Source: Sepiola atlantica (lineage: Eukaryota > Mollusca > Cephalopoda > Sepiida > Sepiolidae). From it: a stretch of 64,000 bases of DNA. A program made the position numbers and the translations under genes. Positions 1-54,886 of the stretch are shown piece by piece; the stretch's first letter is position 1; every line of letters starts with the position of its first letter. The notes under the pieces are model-generated. The model was given only the letters and a program-made list of their open reading frames with translations, was not told where the DNA came from and ran no database searches. The stretch is taken from contig OY744525.1 of NCBI GenBank assembly GCA_963556195.1, positions 53,902,446 to 53,966,445 of the forward strand, given 5' to 3'.

Positions 1-42676
<42,676 letters not shown>

Positions 42677-42910
42677 GATTATTAAGGAGTTTGGTAAGGT
42701 CCAGTAAAGAGTGACCCGTCCCTCACGGCCAACGATGGAGCTCCTTGTCGCCCCCAACTCGTACCTTATCCCTCATGAAACGTAGTGGTAACAAAAAATT
42801 GTCGTCCCTTTTTAAAAAGCGCTTGTTGTTGTTCTAAAAATCCAACCGACTGACGTTTGCGCACGATTACTACGGTGTTCCAAAAGGAACATAATTTCTA
42901 GACGCGACCC
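42677..42910 (-). promoter_or_regulatory. Probable BCAS3 5' UTR and proximal promoter
   Basis: The 230 bases upstream of the start codon are less AT-rich than the surroundings and carry several CG dinucleotides, including a stretch near 42850 reading GACTGACGTTTGCGCACG. No TATA box is obvious at a fixed distance. Assigned by position only. Confidence 0.35.
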
Positions 42911-42999
42911 CTTTTTCTTTTTTTTTAATGCAAATCGAATGAAAACATATATCACAAAAATGGGATCGTTATCACTTTCTTTAAATATTATAGAAAGTA

Positions 43000-43550
43000 A
43001 AAAATTAATTCTAATTTTTCAAAACTTGGAATATTCTCTTACAACATTTATGATAACAAACTGATGAGGGGAGACAACTATGTCAGCATCTATAACATTA
43101 ACAAAAAGTCATTTAATAATGAACTCTTTGCTGCTATGTTAATAAAATTGTGTGACCACTTGTCGTATATTGTGCGTGTGTGTGTTTATTTCTCGCGTCA
43201 ACGTAATTCTCATTGAATTATTTATTTATCGAATATTTATTGAAATAAAAAATGCAACAGCTTAAAAAAATTTTTAATTAAATCCTATTTTTTTTTTTAA
43301 ATAATTACGAAATTAAATCCACCATGATGCATTTCGTTTTTTTTTCGTAAACAAGTCAGCCATTTTAAATAATTTTATTAATAGTTGAAAGAAAAAGAAA
43401 AAATTACTTCGTGAACCTTTGAAATTTGAGAAGAATTTGAAGCATTTAAACTGTTTAATAGAAATTCATTTAAACTCGCAAATCTACAGAATTAAATATA
43501 GAAATGCTTAGATAATTTCTATATATTTTTAATATAGAGAAAAACGAAAA
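43000..43550. other. AT-rich intergenic stretch
   Basis: 43135..43350 resembles 27615..27850 (TTAATAAAATTGTGTGACCA and TGCATTTC-like blocks), a further dispersed repeat. No gene seen. Confidence 0.5.
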
Positions 43551-43569
43551 CGTTTCACGAAATAAAAGC

Positions 43570-43910
43570 AGCACTTCTTTTATAACAACAACGAAAGGTT
43601 TATTAAAATAGGGAGAAGTAAAAAGTCTGCTGCCGCTTAGTTGATGAATATTTCTTCGGTGAAGATAGCATTATGGGATGTCGGTGACAAGGCAGAGCAG
43701 AAGCTGAGACGATCTGTTTTGGCTGTTGCCAGGGAACCGTCTGCCGATCGTTTGTAATTTCTAAAGGGGCTGAAGTAGTCCTTTAGGGAACTAATGATAT
43801 CAATGCGTCCTGCGAGCTGATTGGCCAACATTTGGCCAAACCACCTCACAGGGACACGGACACGCATTAAGAAGTAAAAATCATTTATGACTGCTACAAA
43901 TCCTCATGTA
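43570..43910 (-). repeat. LTR-like repeat, copy 1
   Basis: Shares with 55470..55870 CTAAAGG, TTAGGGAAC / TTAGGTGAGG-type, GATTGGCCAACATTTGGCCA / GATTGGTCATTGTGTGACCA, AACCACCTCACAGGG / AACAACCTCACTGGG and ATTTATGACTGCTAC / GTTTATGATTGCTAC blocks. A CTTTATT-like signal (AATAAA when inverted) fits a minus-strand LTR. Confidence 0.55.
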
Positions 43911-43979
43911 TTAAAAGATCGAAAGTTTTGGAAGATTTTTACATCCAATAGAGATTGAAATAACATTACCTTTGTACCA

Positions 43980-44870
43980 CTCTTCCTCACTGGTTCATGT
44001 CAAGGGTTAAAATCTGGCCTCACCTGACCAAATCTACGCCTCAACCCTGGGGGTTAATACCTCTTATGCTGGCTGATATGGCATCGCTGATTTGGGCCGA
44101 GTTCTCAGGATGCCAGAGTTGACAAAGAGTTTCCACTTCCCCGAAGAACTGGTGGTGTCATAGCGCCTTCGTTGACCGGGCTGGACTCCTCCCATGTTGT
44201 GATGATTGATCCAAAGTCAGGGTCCGGTGTTGATCAGAAAAAATGGACGTCAACTGAGGAATAAGAAATACAATAAACCCAGCAAAGAACCAATAACACA
44301 ACGAGAAAAATAAGAATAAATTATCAGTAAAACTTGTGGTTACAAGAATAAAAGTGTTTTTCACAATTGAGGGTTAATGCTGCTTGTGTTTTTGGACTGG
44401 GTTTTAAATTCTAACTTTGTCTCACTAAGTTAACTGACAGTTGATAGATTTTTTTGTGTCAAGCCAAAAAGCGTTCACTTCTCCAAGTGAAGTGGAATAA
44501 TTTTCGTCGGATATGCAAAGGCAGTTTTATTTCGGTTCTTCAAAAACTCTGAAAAACTGTCCTCAAACTCTAACTAAAATTGAAATTGTCACACATTACA
44601 TTAATTGCAAGGTTACTTGGCACCACCTACCTCGCTTAGAACCGTTTCCATTGGTCCAGCTACCTCGGTGGCTTCTTCTGTCAATCATGTCTTCCCATCT
44701 CTCTGTAAGTTGGGCCGTAACTTCTTTCGTCATCGGCTAGGATGCAACTCTGTAGTTTTCTATAGGCTCACACCTGCATTTCGTCAACGTCTGGATTTCT
44801 AGGCTGCTTGATTTCGTCTGACCCCAGAACAATGCTAACAGTTGACAGCAGCTGACCTCCAATCCCAAGG
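43980..44870 (-). other. GC-richer segment, possibly retroelement-derived
   Basis: The minus strand at 44590..44720 has a short frame reading MTKEVTAQLTERWEDMID, and 44030..44160 another reading FFGEVETLCQLWHPE. Neither is recognised. Likely gag or LTR-adjacent debris by context. Confidence 0.3.
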
Positions 44871-45229
44871 CTGTCTCTAGCGCTCTCAATTACACATGAA
44901 AACAGGAAATAACCATTTTTGTTTTAATTCGCAAAACAAAATTTACAGTGCATTTTAAAATTCTTGACTATGATTTTTTTCCTTGACATACCCTAAAAGT
45001 GACCTATGATATGTGATCCGATCTTTTGTGATTCTTCACTTGGTTCCTGCTACTTTGTCATCATGCACCTTTTCCTTTTTGTTAATTGTGAATTGGCACT
45101 GCAAACTCTACTGTCAAAAACTACAGGTAAAAACCTAAAAGCAAAAAAACAAGAAAAGAAAACTAATTAAAATCAAAGCAAATAAAAACAAAGTTTCTCA
45201 GGGAATGGTGTTTAACATATCATCTCATA

Positions 45230-45560
45230 ATGTTACATATCCGAGTTGGTGTACGGAAAAGTTGTTGATAAAACAGATGCACCTGGCGATTGTCAAAAGA
45301 TAAGATAATTATCGGATGATCAAAAAGTTATTTGAAAATAAAATAAAACTCACAACCAGACAAACACCTGCACAGGAAGAGGCAACATATGATCGATTGT
45401 CAAAAGATAATAAAACTATCGGATGACATGAAGGTTAGTTTGGATAAGAAACACTGTACCAAAACATCAAATACCTGCAACGGAAGAAGCGACATAGACT
45501 GATCAATTGTCATAATGTAAAATCATGTTGACAAAAAGATATGCACCTGCAGTTGAATCA
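45230..45560 (+). repeat. Three imperfect direct repeats, ~120 bp
   Basis: GATTGTCAAAAGATAA followed by ATCGGATGA recurs near 45290 and 45397, with a weaker third near 45500. CACCTGCA-type motifs and AGAAACAC/AACACC segments lie between. Confidence 0.6.
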
Positions 45561-46089
45561 CTTAAACGGTAAAAACCCAATGTCAAAAGAAAGAGATATG
45601 TCGGAAGGGTTAAAGGCCATTTTACCAGGTGCAATTGTATCATGCCAAGAAAAGATAGATAGATTTGTTGAATTGTCAAATGAGTTCAAGCCGTCACCAA
45701 GTGCAACCTCGATGAGGTCGTCGAGGTGTCCACAAAATTGTTATATAATAACAACCGAAAATTGAAAGAAGTTAGTTGACGATCGAGCCTCGGAAAAGAA
45801 TCAACCGTCTGATTCCATGTGCACAAATCCTTTCCAACCACTACCTTCATCGTCACGAACAAATAAAGATAAATCTTATATTTTCATAAGATACATGTGT
45901 TGTCATTTTTATTAAGCCCTGCATAATACTACAATACTTTAATGTCTCTCTTTCTCTTCTTTTTCACTTGTGTCAGTTGAATGATGCACAAATCAATAAC
46001 TACACATGCAATGGAATTTCTGGTTCACTAACAGTCAGGGCTTGCAACACCTTTTATCTATCACCTCTGAACTTTCTTCAAGTCCACAA

Positions 46090-47830
46090 TTCATTTCATG
46101 TTTGGTCTGGTCCTTACAATGGGTTTCACCGTCATGATGACCTTATCGGCTTTCTCCTTTCCATATAGTGGCTCTACTTTATTCTCCTTCACAGGTTCCA
46201 ATGGTATCCCATGTAAAGGTCCCAGCTCATGTATACTGTACCCACCAGGGTAATGATCGCTAGATGAAATCCTTCCTCGCCCAAGCATCTATTCATCAGT
46301 TTCTTACGTTTTCTCAGCACCCATACTGCTGAAATTGCCAATATTATAATTATAATTACTAAGATTACCGGCCAGACTATCCTAGTATCTATTTTACCTT
46401 TTCAACTAAGACTTTCCTTCTCTATCAGGCTTAGTTTGGTCTTTAAGTGTTCAAGGTTAATTTTCTCTACCGGATTCAACAATTCGGGCATCCTTTCCAA
46501 CGTTACACTGAGAAATTCCTTAACTATTAGATCCCATAACTTTGTCTACCCACTCGCATTAGTTTCCACGAAACGGAAGAAAAAACTCTTTGGTTTCAAA
46601 CTTCTCATAGGCCTGATATTAAGAGGAAGAGAAATCGTAGCTCCAAAGTCTGTACACCCCATGGGTAACTCTATGACTGACAACAGGAGTGTTACCCTCA
46701 TCGTCTTGGTGGGAGTTTCCCTCAAACACCCATGACAGTTTTATCCGATTTGGGTGGCCATCAACCAAAGTCCATCTGCAACACTGACTGCCAAGAGCAG
46801 TACCATATTGGTCTGGACTTTCACCTAGAAATTCTTCCTTGTCCCTTCTATGTTTTTCTTAAATAGCTCGAGCACACATAGTTTGTGGCTACATGATTAC
46901 GTAAATTGGACTTACTAACATGCAGGTCCCCAGTGCGGATTTCTTGCACTTATTCACCTCCTCTCTTGTCAATAACATGAATTTTGTTCTGGCCAAATTC
47001 AGGGCTAAAAACTCCACTAACACTAAGAGTTTATCCTGTTCAAACAACATCACACATCCGAAGGCATTGTAATACCTCCACAATTGCCCGATGGGGTCCA
47101 CCAGCAACTCTAAATAATGAGGTAATTCGGTTTGTATTTTTAACAGGACCTCCCTCAGTTGTCCAGTGGTCTTTATACTCGGTGATAAGTATCCCAATGA
47201 CAGCATATCCAATTGTGCCCTAATGCTCCATCAGCATTTCTAAAGACTGCTTGGTCCAACGTACCTGTTTGATCACTGCCAGCAACTGGAATATTATTGC
47301 ACGACCCCATCCAATTTGTGTATCTCCTCATTTATAACCTCAGTGACGTTACATACATTCCTTCGGATAGAAAACTGGGAAACCAACCAATTCATGCTTC
47401 CCCTATTCCTAGCTACTTTGAGCCTCATGATGTTTAATATAGACATGCTCTCATCGGCTACGTGGGCTAGTTCCTCCTGGTTTTCCATAATATCTTTCAG
47501 CTCTCTCTGAATCGTCTTTACATCACCTTCCATTATTGTCCCAAACAGTATGTAGAGGGACTTCCCAACTATGAGTAAAATCCCCCGTTTCTGCCTTGTT
47601 TGCAATAGTTCCACCCCCTCCACTCACCATCCAATGCTCATGTCTCCTGTTCCAAGGAGTTTAACAACCAGAGATATTCCACTCTCTCCGAATATTTCTT
47701 GGCCACTCGCTGTCTGGTCTCGGTCAATTCCATGGTGTCCCCTTCCCCTCGACCCAACCAGCCCAATAGTACTGTAGATTGGTTGGTTTGGGTCGAGATG
47801 GGAGATAGCCATTTTGTCAAGTTGGACGTG
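46090..47830 (-). pseudogene. Envelope-like remnant of an LTR retroelement (errantivirus type)
   Basis: Read on the minus strand as several blocks with breaks. 47294..47623 has a basic RQKR cleavage-type site followed at once by a glycine/hydrophobic stretch, then a heptad-like helical region. 46889..47212 continues a plausible ectodomain. 46300..46400 has a hydrophobic span of about 20 residues (VILVIIIIILAIS) followed by RKRKK, a typical membrane anchor and stop-transfer. This order fits a class of Gypsy-type envelope proteins related to baculovirus F. Frameshifts and stops separate the blocks, so no functional product is expected. Confidence 0.72.
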
Positions 47831-47839
47831 TCTCTAGTT

Positions 47840-48235
47840 ATCTGACTTGAAATGAAGACGAAAAGGGTGACCAGGTTCCAAATAGAATACCAACGTCTTC
47901 TCTACAATAAATCAACATTATTTAACGGTGTTGACAGGAATATAGGAATACAGGAATGTAAGGCATGTAAGTTGGCACGCATAGTAGTAGAAATGTAACT
48001 GTGTGCAGGTATTAGTCTTATTCCCAATTTTTGGACTCGTCTATAATCTAAGTGACGATGAGAGACGAACCAGGTAGTCGACGTCTTGTCAGGTCTACAT
48101 CTCAGCAGGAACTGGCTTGCGTTTTCTCGCAAACTAGTTTGAATAGAAATTAGGAAAAATCATGCATGCACAGAAGTGTTCCAAAACACCCACATTGCTA
48201 CCAAAGTTTCAGCATAACAATGCATGCATGAGATA
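47840..48235 (-). repeat. LTR-like repeat between envelope and integrase parts
   Basis: Shares with 49610..49985 the blocks GGTTCCAAATAGAATACCAA, CGTCTTC, TTATTTAACG, ATGTAAGGCA, CAGGAACTGG, ATGCACAGA and TGTTT-A-TTGCC-type. A part of the same LTR lies inverted at 51750..51840. It separates two parts of the retroelement, so it may be a later solo LTR. Confidence 0.65.
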
Positions 48236-48425
48236 TTACATCTAAAGTACAATAGAATAGATTCCAATCATGTAAATGCCTACAGCACTTTATACAGCTA
48301 CAGGTCGATCACCAGTGTAATGAGCCATTTCGACCTGGTGATACCAATCTTGCTGGTCTTTTTTAATACAGTGTTCACACTGTATTCCCATGTTTCTCAT
48401 CAATTACCTCTTACCATATGTCTAC

Positions 48426-48700
48426 CTAATTTTTATCGGGAAATACCTGAGAGTAACTCAACATCACAACCATCAACGCCATAAATATGACAATACCAAC
48501 TGCTGGGACAGGAGATGCCTCCCAAGCATAACCGATGCCTATCCTAGCTCTTTCAGGGTTCTCTACTTTTGAGGTTTGGGGCATACGTCTCCTCACAACT
48601 GTAACTTCAGTTGTGGTTCTCCTGCAACCTGGGTCGTCTTTTCCTGCCTCAGTTTTTCCCAGAGTTGAAACAGAGGTATCACATACTCTTCCTCCCACTC
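48426..48700 (-). pseudogene. Retroelement frame between integrase and envelope
   Basis: A 90-codon minus-strand frame has a hydrophobic stretch near its end (VGIVIFMALMVVML), compatible with the N-terminal signal or anchor of the envelope protein. By position it precedes the envelope blocks, but an LTR-like insertion separates them. Confidence 0.45.
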
Positions 48701-49079
48701 ACTGAACTCCTTGTCGGTTGGCTCTGATGGTTTTTGTAACTCTCTGTCTTTACTTGCAGGGATCCCTTTCGTCTTCCCCGACTTCGCAAGTATCAGAGAA
48801 TTAATTAAGACCTCCTACTCTACTCCCTCTGATTCACTGCTTGCTTCTATCTCCTCTTCTAACCCTAACCCTAGCGCTTAACCATAACTCTGATTCACAG
48901 TTTGCTTCTATCTCCTCTATTTGCAACGAAAGTCACTTTTCTCGGCATCCTTTTCTTAATTGTTCGTTCGGGTTCTTTCCAACCCTATAGTTCAGCTAAT
49001 TTCAGGCCACTAGCATGCACCTGTTTCTTGATCCCAGATTACAAATGACACTTGATCTGTCTGCTCCACAATCTGATAA

Positions 49080-49600
49080 AACAATGCACATTATTGATTT
49101 AACTTACCCTCCCTTAGTTTGTAGTATATGAAATCTCCCACTTGGAGATAAACCTCCTTTCGGTTCTCATTTATTTTGCATTCCCCTTCTTCTGTTCCCC
49201 TTTGACCCTCCATCTCACCTGGGTAAAGATCTTATGCTGCTCTTCTAAAATTACTTTATGATGGTCCTCCCTCATCTATCTCTGTCAAGACTTAAGCAAG
49301 TTGTCGATGGGTAGGACAACGTCTTGACCAAACAACAAATAATAAAGTGCAAATTTTGAGGTCTTGTTCATTGTAAACCTCCCAGCAACCAGTGCCTGGG
49401 TCAAGTACATATCCCAATCTTTTTAGTTTCCTTTGGTCAATTTGGCTAACACATCAGCCAGAGTCTGGTGAAAGCGCTCCACCTGTGTATTACTTGAGAG
49501 ATGGTATATCGAGATGGTTACATGTTGCATGTTCAACCCCTCCTTCATCACCTGATTCATGTGCTTTCCGGTCCGTTATTTCAGAGACAAATACATGTGT
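49080..49600 (-). pseudogene. Gypsy-type (Ty3/Gypsy) integrase, C-terminal half
   Basis: On the minus strand, with several stops: NQVMKEGLNMQHVTISIYH, NTQVERFHQTLADVLAKL, DWDMYLTQALVAGR, MNKTSKFALYYLLFGQD, LPIDNLL, then a charged region and YLQVGDFIYY-like end. These are the VERFH, DWD, SPFxLLYGxxxxLP and GPY/F-region landmarks of Gypsy integrases. The N-terminal half and RT are absent; an LTR-like repeat abuts it at 49610. Confidence 0.88.
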
Positions 49601-49609
49601 GTATATAGC

Positions 49610-50015
49610 AAAAAAAGAGGTCACTAAGTTCCAAATAAAATACCAACATCTTCACTTTAATAAAATCAACTTTATTTAACGTTTCATTAAAACAGGAACA
49701 TAAGCATGTAAGGCACGCTTGGGCTAAAGACAGAATATTGAATTCTGGAGTTCCATCTCATCTTGCAATTTTCTGGCAAAGAACGAGGACATGTTTTTAG
49801 TGTCTTGCCTCACCAGTGTCTCATTCAGGAACTGGTTTGTCTCTTCCCATCAACGAGGTGGGCGGAAACAGAAATTGGCTGAAAGTCGCACGCATGCACA
49901 GATGTGTTTGAATTGCCCAGTGTATTCCTGTGCAAGTTTTTACCTGCCTGTTTTAGCCAACCGAACTACAACTAAAAATTATGCAAGAGATTGCGTGTAC
50001 ATACAGCAGAAATAG
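49610..50015 (-). repeat. LTR-like repeat abutting the integrase remnant
   Basis: Matches 47840..48235. It cuts the integrase at its 5' side, so the element's upstream coding region is lost. Confidence 0.65.
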
Positions 50016-50049
50016 ATCTGTCATGTAACTGCTACACACACACCACAAT

Positions 50050-51250
50050 CCAGCCTAACCCTTTTGGGGACAAAGGGGTCCTCGACATGCAGCACACACA
50101 TAACGATAGACTTTCACGGACTTCTAAACACAACACCCGGCAAAGCACACACACACCGCTTAATCTCATACACAAGTTCGTAAACGCATATACACACACA
50201 CACATGCACACACACACACTCTCTCTCTCTCTCTCACTCACTAACTAAGCAGAATCCTGCTAATACACACACATCTTTCCATGTCTTCCCATTTACACAC
50301 ATCAAATGTACACTGTGCCAGCCCAAACAAACATGTCTACTCCATTTCTCCTCACACAAAAAAAAACAACTCTTTTCCACAGGAACATTCCTTGGACACT
50401 TTAAACTCTCAATCTTCATCAACTTTTCATTTTCATTATCTTAATAAGTTATCGAATAAAATCAATTAATTTTTTATGGATAGACTTTGTCATTCTTTCT
50501 TTTGATAATCTCATATCCTCTTCAATATCATAATAATTAAATTTAAACATCAAAATCCTGCTAAAAAGAATAATAATTTACTAAAAAATATGGAAGCTAA
50601 AATGAAAGTAAAAAGACTATGGGAGCAGCGTGAGCCAGCAAATTTTGTTTAAAAGTATTGACATTCGGCTGAACAAGATCTGAATCGGCAGCTTCCTTTA
50701 GCCAATCAGAAGCACCAAAACATTCACCTCCAAATGTTGCAATTTTGCACATAATATAAAAACCCAAACACACCAGTGTTCTTTTGTTTCCAGTTTCTTT
50801 CAGAGGTAACACATGGAGTATGTCCCTAAAAACTAGTTTCAGATGTTGGGTCGAAGGCAAGTAGCACAAGAAGCAAGAAACTACCACAAACTACTGAACA
50901 CACAGCGACAGCATATACACACTGTTCCCCAAACTCTTTTACACACAAGTTCGCGCATATACACTCGCACTGACTATACAAAGAAAAGCATACATATACA
51001 CATTGCCTATTAGTCTACCGAAATTACACACTGTCACATGCAAACTTATGGTATGTCTACTCAACTTTTTCTTACAAACTAAACAACTTCTTCACTTGGT
51101 ACATTCTATGATACTCCAAACTCTCATTCACTACTAACTCTTTATTTGGTTGTGCTAACAAGTTATCTATAAAAATTGATAGATTTTTTGTAGTGATAGA
51201 CTTTATCATTTTTTCTTTTGATACTAGCTTTCCCATTACAAGACTCCCAG
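50050..51250 (+). repeat. Two direct copies of a ~370-bp segment
   Basis: 50150..50520 and 50930..51240 share ACACAAGTTCGT/CGCATATACAC, ATGTCTACTC, the AACTCTTTT/AACTCTTTA region, TTATC-A-TAAAA-TCAATT/ATTGATA and TAGACTTTGTCATTCTTTCT / TAGACTTTATCATTTTTTCT. Copy 1 includes a (CA)n(CT)n microsatellite at 50190..50235. Confidence 0.65.
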
Positions 51251-51524
51251 ACAACGCCGAGTACGTAGTTCTAAATAAATAAATCATTCAACGTTGGGAA
51301 TATTTTAAGTAGGGGAGCCTATAGAGTAAATCTGATATTGTGGTGATTGAAAATATAAATGCAATGGATAATTTAACATGTTGAATGGTATTGTCAGTAT
51401 GCATGGGTCAATGAATGTGTCTAGTTTCAGAATAAGATAGACATTGGTAGATCAACAGACAATAACGCTCCCTCAAACCTTGTGCCTAATTGCATGTTGT
51501 TTTTATTTTTTTACAATAAATAAA

Positions 51525-51528
<4 letters not shown>

Positions 51529-51573
<45 letters not shown>
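51529..51573 (+). repeat. (TC)n microsatellite
   Basis: About 22 uninterrupted units. Confidence 0.95.
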
Positions 51574-51575
<2 letters not shown>

Positions 51576-51599
51576 AGTAAGAGGTCTTAGGTATGACTT

Positions 51600-52095
51600 T
51601 AAAGTGCATCCTGTGGTGAGGCCCCAATTTGGGAACTTTGGGGGAGTGTAGAGTTATGGTGATGAGGAGCGGGAATAAACTCAAGACCAACTGGAATTAT
51701 ATTACCTTCACGCTTGCCGACTAAGTAACTCAACTGACATGTTTCCGTTCCTGCATTTTTGTTTCAGTTAAATAAATATATTATTGTAGAGAAGACGTTG
51801 GTGTTTTCCTTCGAACTCTGATGACTCTTTTCTTATTCAAGTCAGATACGTACAGACACGGCCGACTCAGTAAAATGGTTATCTCCTGTTTCGACACTCT
51901 CAACAGACACCACCCATCTAGAATCTCATCACACCAACGAAACCTCAACTCTACAAACTATTCAAGATCATTCTGCCCTCAACATTCCTAAATATTGCAC
52001 AAAACTCCATCCGGTGGTGAGGCCCTAATTTGGAAGCTTGGGAGTCTAGAGTCACCCTTAGTCACCACTACTCCCATGTCCACTCTGATTTGGAA
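51600..52095 (+). repeat. Direct repeat pair flanking an inverted LTR fragment
   Basis: CATCCTGTGGTGAGGCCCCA then TTTGGGAACTT at 51607 recurs as CATCCGGTGGTGAGGCCCTA then TTTGGAAGCTT at 52008. The LTR fragment 51750..51840 lies between. Confidence 0.65.
51750..51840 (+). repeat. LTR fragment, opposite orientation
   Basis: Its reverse complement (ACACCAACGTCTTCTCTACA, then TTATTTAAC) matches 47870..47930 and 49630..49690. Confidence 0.65.
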
Positions 52096-52099
52096 TGGC

Positions 52100-53595
52100 C
52101 GTACCTGCCACAGCTATCACTAATGATTAAATATTGACTATCGTTTACAGACTATTTGTTTACAAAATATACGCCTGCAAAACTAATTGATATACAAAAC
52201 AGATCTTCAGCTTCGGCATAAAATGATCCAACGACGGTCGATATGCCGTAAAAAGCCCATCAACCAATCAATTCTTTCATGTACCTTTTATTAACGAGGG
52301 ACATTTCCCCCTTTACACCGTCTTCCCGCTCACCTTTTTTTCCATTCGCGCTCTCTTTTGTTCATTGTTTTTTTTTATTTTCAACGATTTTTTTTTCTGT
52401 CTCAATTCTCAACCGTTTTGAAAATATTTTTCAAACTCGAAAAAATTTCTGTGAAATCCTAGAAAAACGGTAAGAATTCTTCCTGAAAAGGAACATCTTT
52501 CCCTTCAAAAATTATTAGCGATTTTTCATCATTTAATTAAAAATCTCGTCAATTAAGCATTTTCTGTTTTGGATATTCAAGGATCAAAAAATTCAAAAAT
52601 TATTTCCTTTTTTTTTTCTTTAAAAAAATCGACATTTTATTTTAATTTGAGGGAAACTCTGTTATTTATTTGTTTATCCATAAAGTAATGTTTAAAATCT
52701 TCAATAAAGAATTGTATTTTTGTTTTATTTAAGGAAAATAACTTTTTACTGAATTTCTTTTTAAATATTTGTTTTGTTGTCAAAAAACATATTTTGAAAT
52801 TAAACTTTTGTTTCGTTGATAAAAAAAAATTCTTAATCGAAACAAATTATTTTTTTGTTTGTTTTGAGATCAAATTAAATGGTTCGAAAATGAAAGCCAA
52901 TTTTCGGCCCCTTTTTTTTCTTCTTTTTATTGGCGGGCTTTTCGGCTTTTCTGTTGTTTGCTCAATTATACAATAGTGGCGCGATCGAAAAAAATACTGT
53001 TTTTCTTTGTTTAAACAACAAAAAGAGAATCGTAATACTTGACTTTTGTAAAAACAAATAAAAAGAACTTTAATTTCGAGGCAGAAATTAATTCCGAATT
53101 GATATTTTAAAGGCTGCCAAATCACTTTCGAATGCCAAAAGCTACGATGTAAACACTGTTTCCGGACATTTTATATCCCCATTATTATATGATATTTCTT
53201 CGTGATTGTGCGAAATCCCAAAATAATTTATACATAGAATTAAAATGTAAAGACAATGTCAAGTATTATGGTTCATTTGCTCTCTGAAACGAAAGCAAAA
53301 ACACTATTTTTCGATTGCGCCACTAGTGTAGCAAAGAATCGATTTTGTTTTTATTTGACTCCAATAAGTAAACATGGGTTAAAATTCTTTTTTTCTTTTC
53401 CTCTGATAAACTTATTTTTATTTTAATATTAAAATTTTTTTTAAATTTTAATAAATGAATGTCTTAAAAAAAAAAGATTTTTTTTTTGTTTTAATTATTT
53501 TTTATTTTGATTTTCTTTTTCTTTTTTTAATACAGAAATGACATTTAGAATCTGGAAATTAAATTTTCATTTTTTTTTTTCTCAATTACAAAAAT
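52100..53595. other. AT-rich intergenic stretch without recognisable features
   Basis: Long T and A runs; short frames only. The 60-codon frame ending near 52976 has no family signature. Confidence 0.6.
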
Positions 53596-53765
53596 GTTAT
53601 CTTGAACTTTTCAGCTTTAACATGGTTGCCATTGAAAGAATATTATTTTTAACTAAATTATAATTTTATAGTTAATTGAATCAAATTGTTATAAAAACTA
53701 GAACTAATTTGTTTAAAATAATGTGTCAATGACAGCCACAGTAAAGCTGAAAAGTTCAAGATAAC
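53596..53765. mobile_element. MITE family GGTTATCTTGAAC, internally deleted copy 3
   Basis: Both inverted ends are kept (TTATCTTGAACTTTTCAGCT and its complement), but the core is shorter, total 170 bp. Confidence 0.85.
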
Positions 53766-54560
53766 AAAAAAATGCGTAATGTTAGATAACTGGTGAGAAA
53801 AAAAAACGAATACGTATAGTATTTATTTACGCAGAAACATCTTGCCGGGTGGCGGGCTTATAATAATAATTCGAAATATAGTAATGTTTACATTTTTTAA
53901 ACATAAGATTTAAAAAAAAAAAATATTCGTATTAGTTTTCACTCGTTTTATTTTTTATTTCAATAAATATTCGATTAATAGTAGCTAAAAATCAATGCGT
54001 ATTTATTAAAGTTACGTAGAGGTGAGAAACACAGACATTAAATGTTATCTCATATAATTGTTATTACAGGGCTTTGTAATAATTTTTTTGTTGTTCAATA
54101 GAATTTTGAACTTTTTCAAAATACGAAAATAAGATGTATTTTTTTTTTTCAAATCTTAATCTCAAACAAAAGAATTAAAAATTTATTTTGATCAAAAAAG
54201 TTTTTTTAATAAAAAAAAAGCTCTACGTCAAATATTATATTTTTAAATCAAGAATAGAATTTTTTCTTAAAAATTTTTTTAATAAAGGATTAAAAAAGAT
54301 CTTATAGAATTTTCAAATGTCAAATATTTCTTCACCTTTGAAAGCAAAAAAAATGCATCAAAGAATGAATAAAAAAAGATTGTCATGAATTTTTAAATTT
54401 TATTTTTTTATTTATTTTTCACAATTAAAAAAAATGTAAATTCCTATTTCAGTCACGTAAATTAATTAGATGTTTACTTATAAAAGAAAACTTTTTTTAA
54501 TAATAATAAACAAAAATTTACTTAGTTTTTAATTAATTTCTTTTTTTACTATTTCTTTTT
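53766..54560. other. AT-rich intergenic stretch without recognisable features
   Basis: Homopolymer-rich; no frame or repeat recognised. Confidence 0.6.
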
Positions 54561-54569
54561 TTATTATTA

Positions 54570-54885
54570 TTTTTTATATATACTTTTGTTCATTCCAAAC
54601 AAGGCATTTTGCCACCTAAGCGTAAGGGGATATTGTAGTAAGTTTTCGATTTAACAGCAAGATTTTCGTTTACATTTAAATTTCTGCATGGTGATACGGT
54701 TGGAAGAGCGGGGAGAGAATTTCTGAAATAAACGGTCCTAAAAAAGAAGCTATTTGAGTATGAAAATTTCCGGCACCTCTACAGTGAAGGGGTGTGATTT
54801 TGCTGATAGTCGAATGGGTCGGGGGTGGGAGGGGGGCTATTTACGTTGAAGGGTGGTACAAGTGTAGTAAGTTTATCGGAGCACC
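54570..54885 (+). repeat. Dispersed repeat family A copy
   Basis: TTTTGCCACCTAAGCGTAAG, ATTTCTGCATGGTGATACGG and CAGTGAAGGGGTGTGATTTTG match 3690..3920 and 21280..21545. Confidence 0.75.
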
Positions 54886-54886
54886 C

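Noticed and set aside
44158..44364. Hydrophobic 68-codon minus-strand frame
   Set aside because: AT-rich-derived Phe/Leu stretch without flanking coding signals.
52794..53125. Frames of 60 and 92 codons on both strands
   Set aside because: Homopolymer-driven composition and no homology seen.
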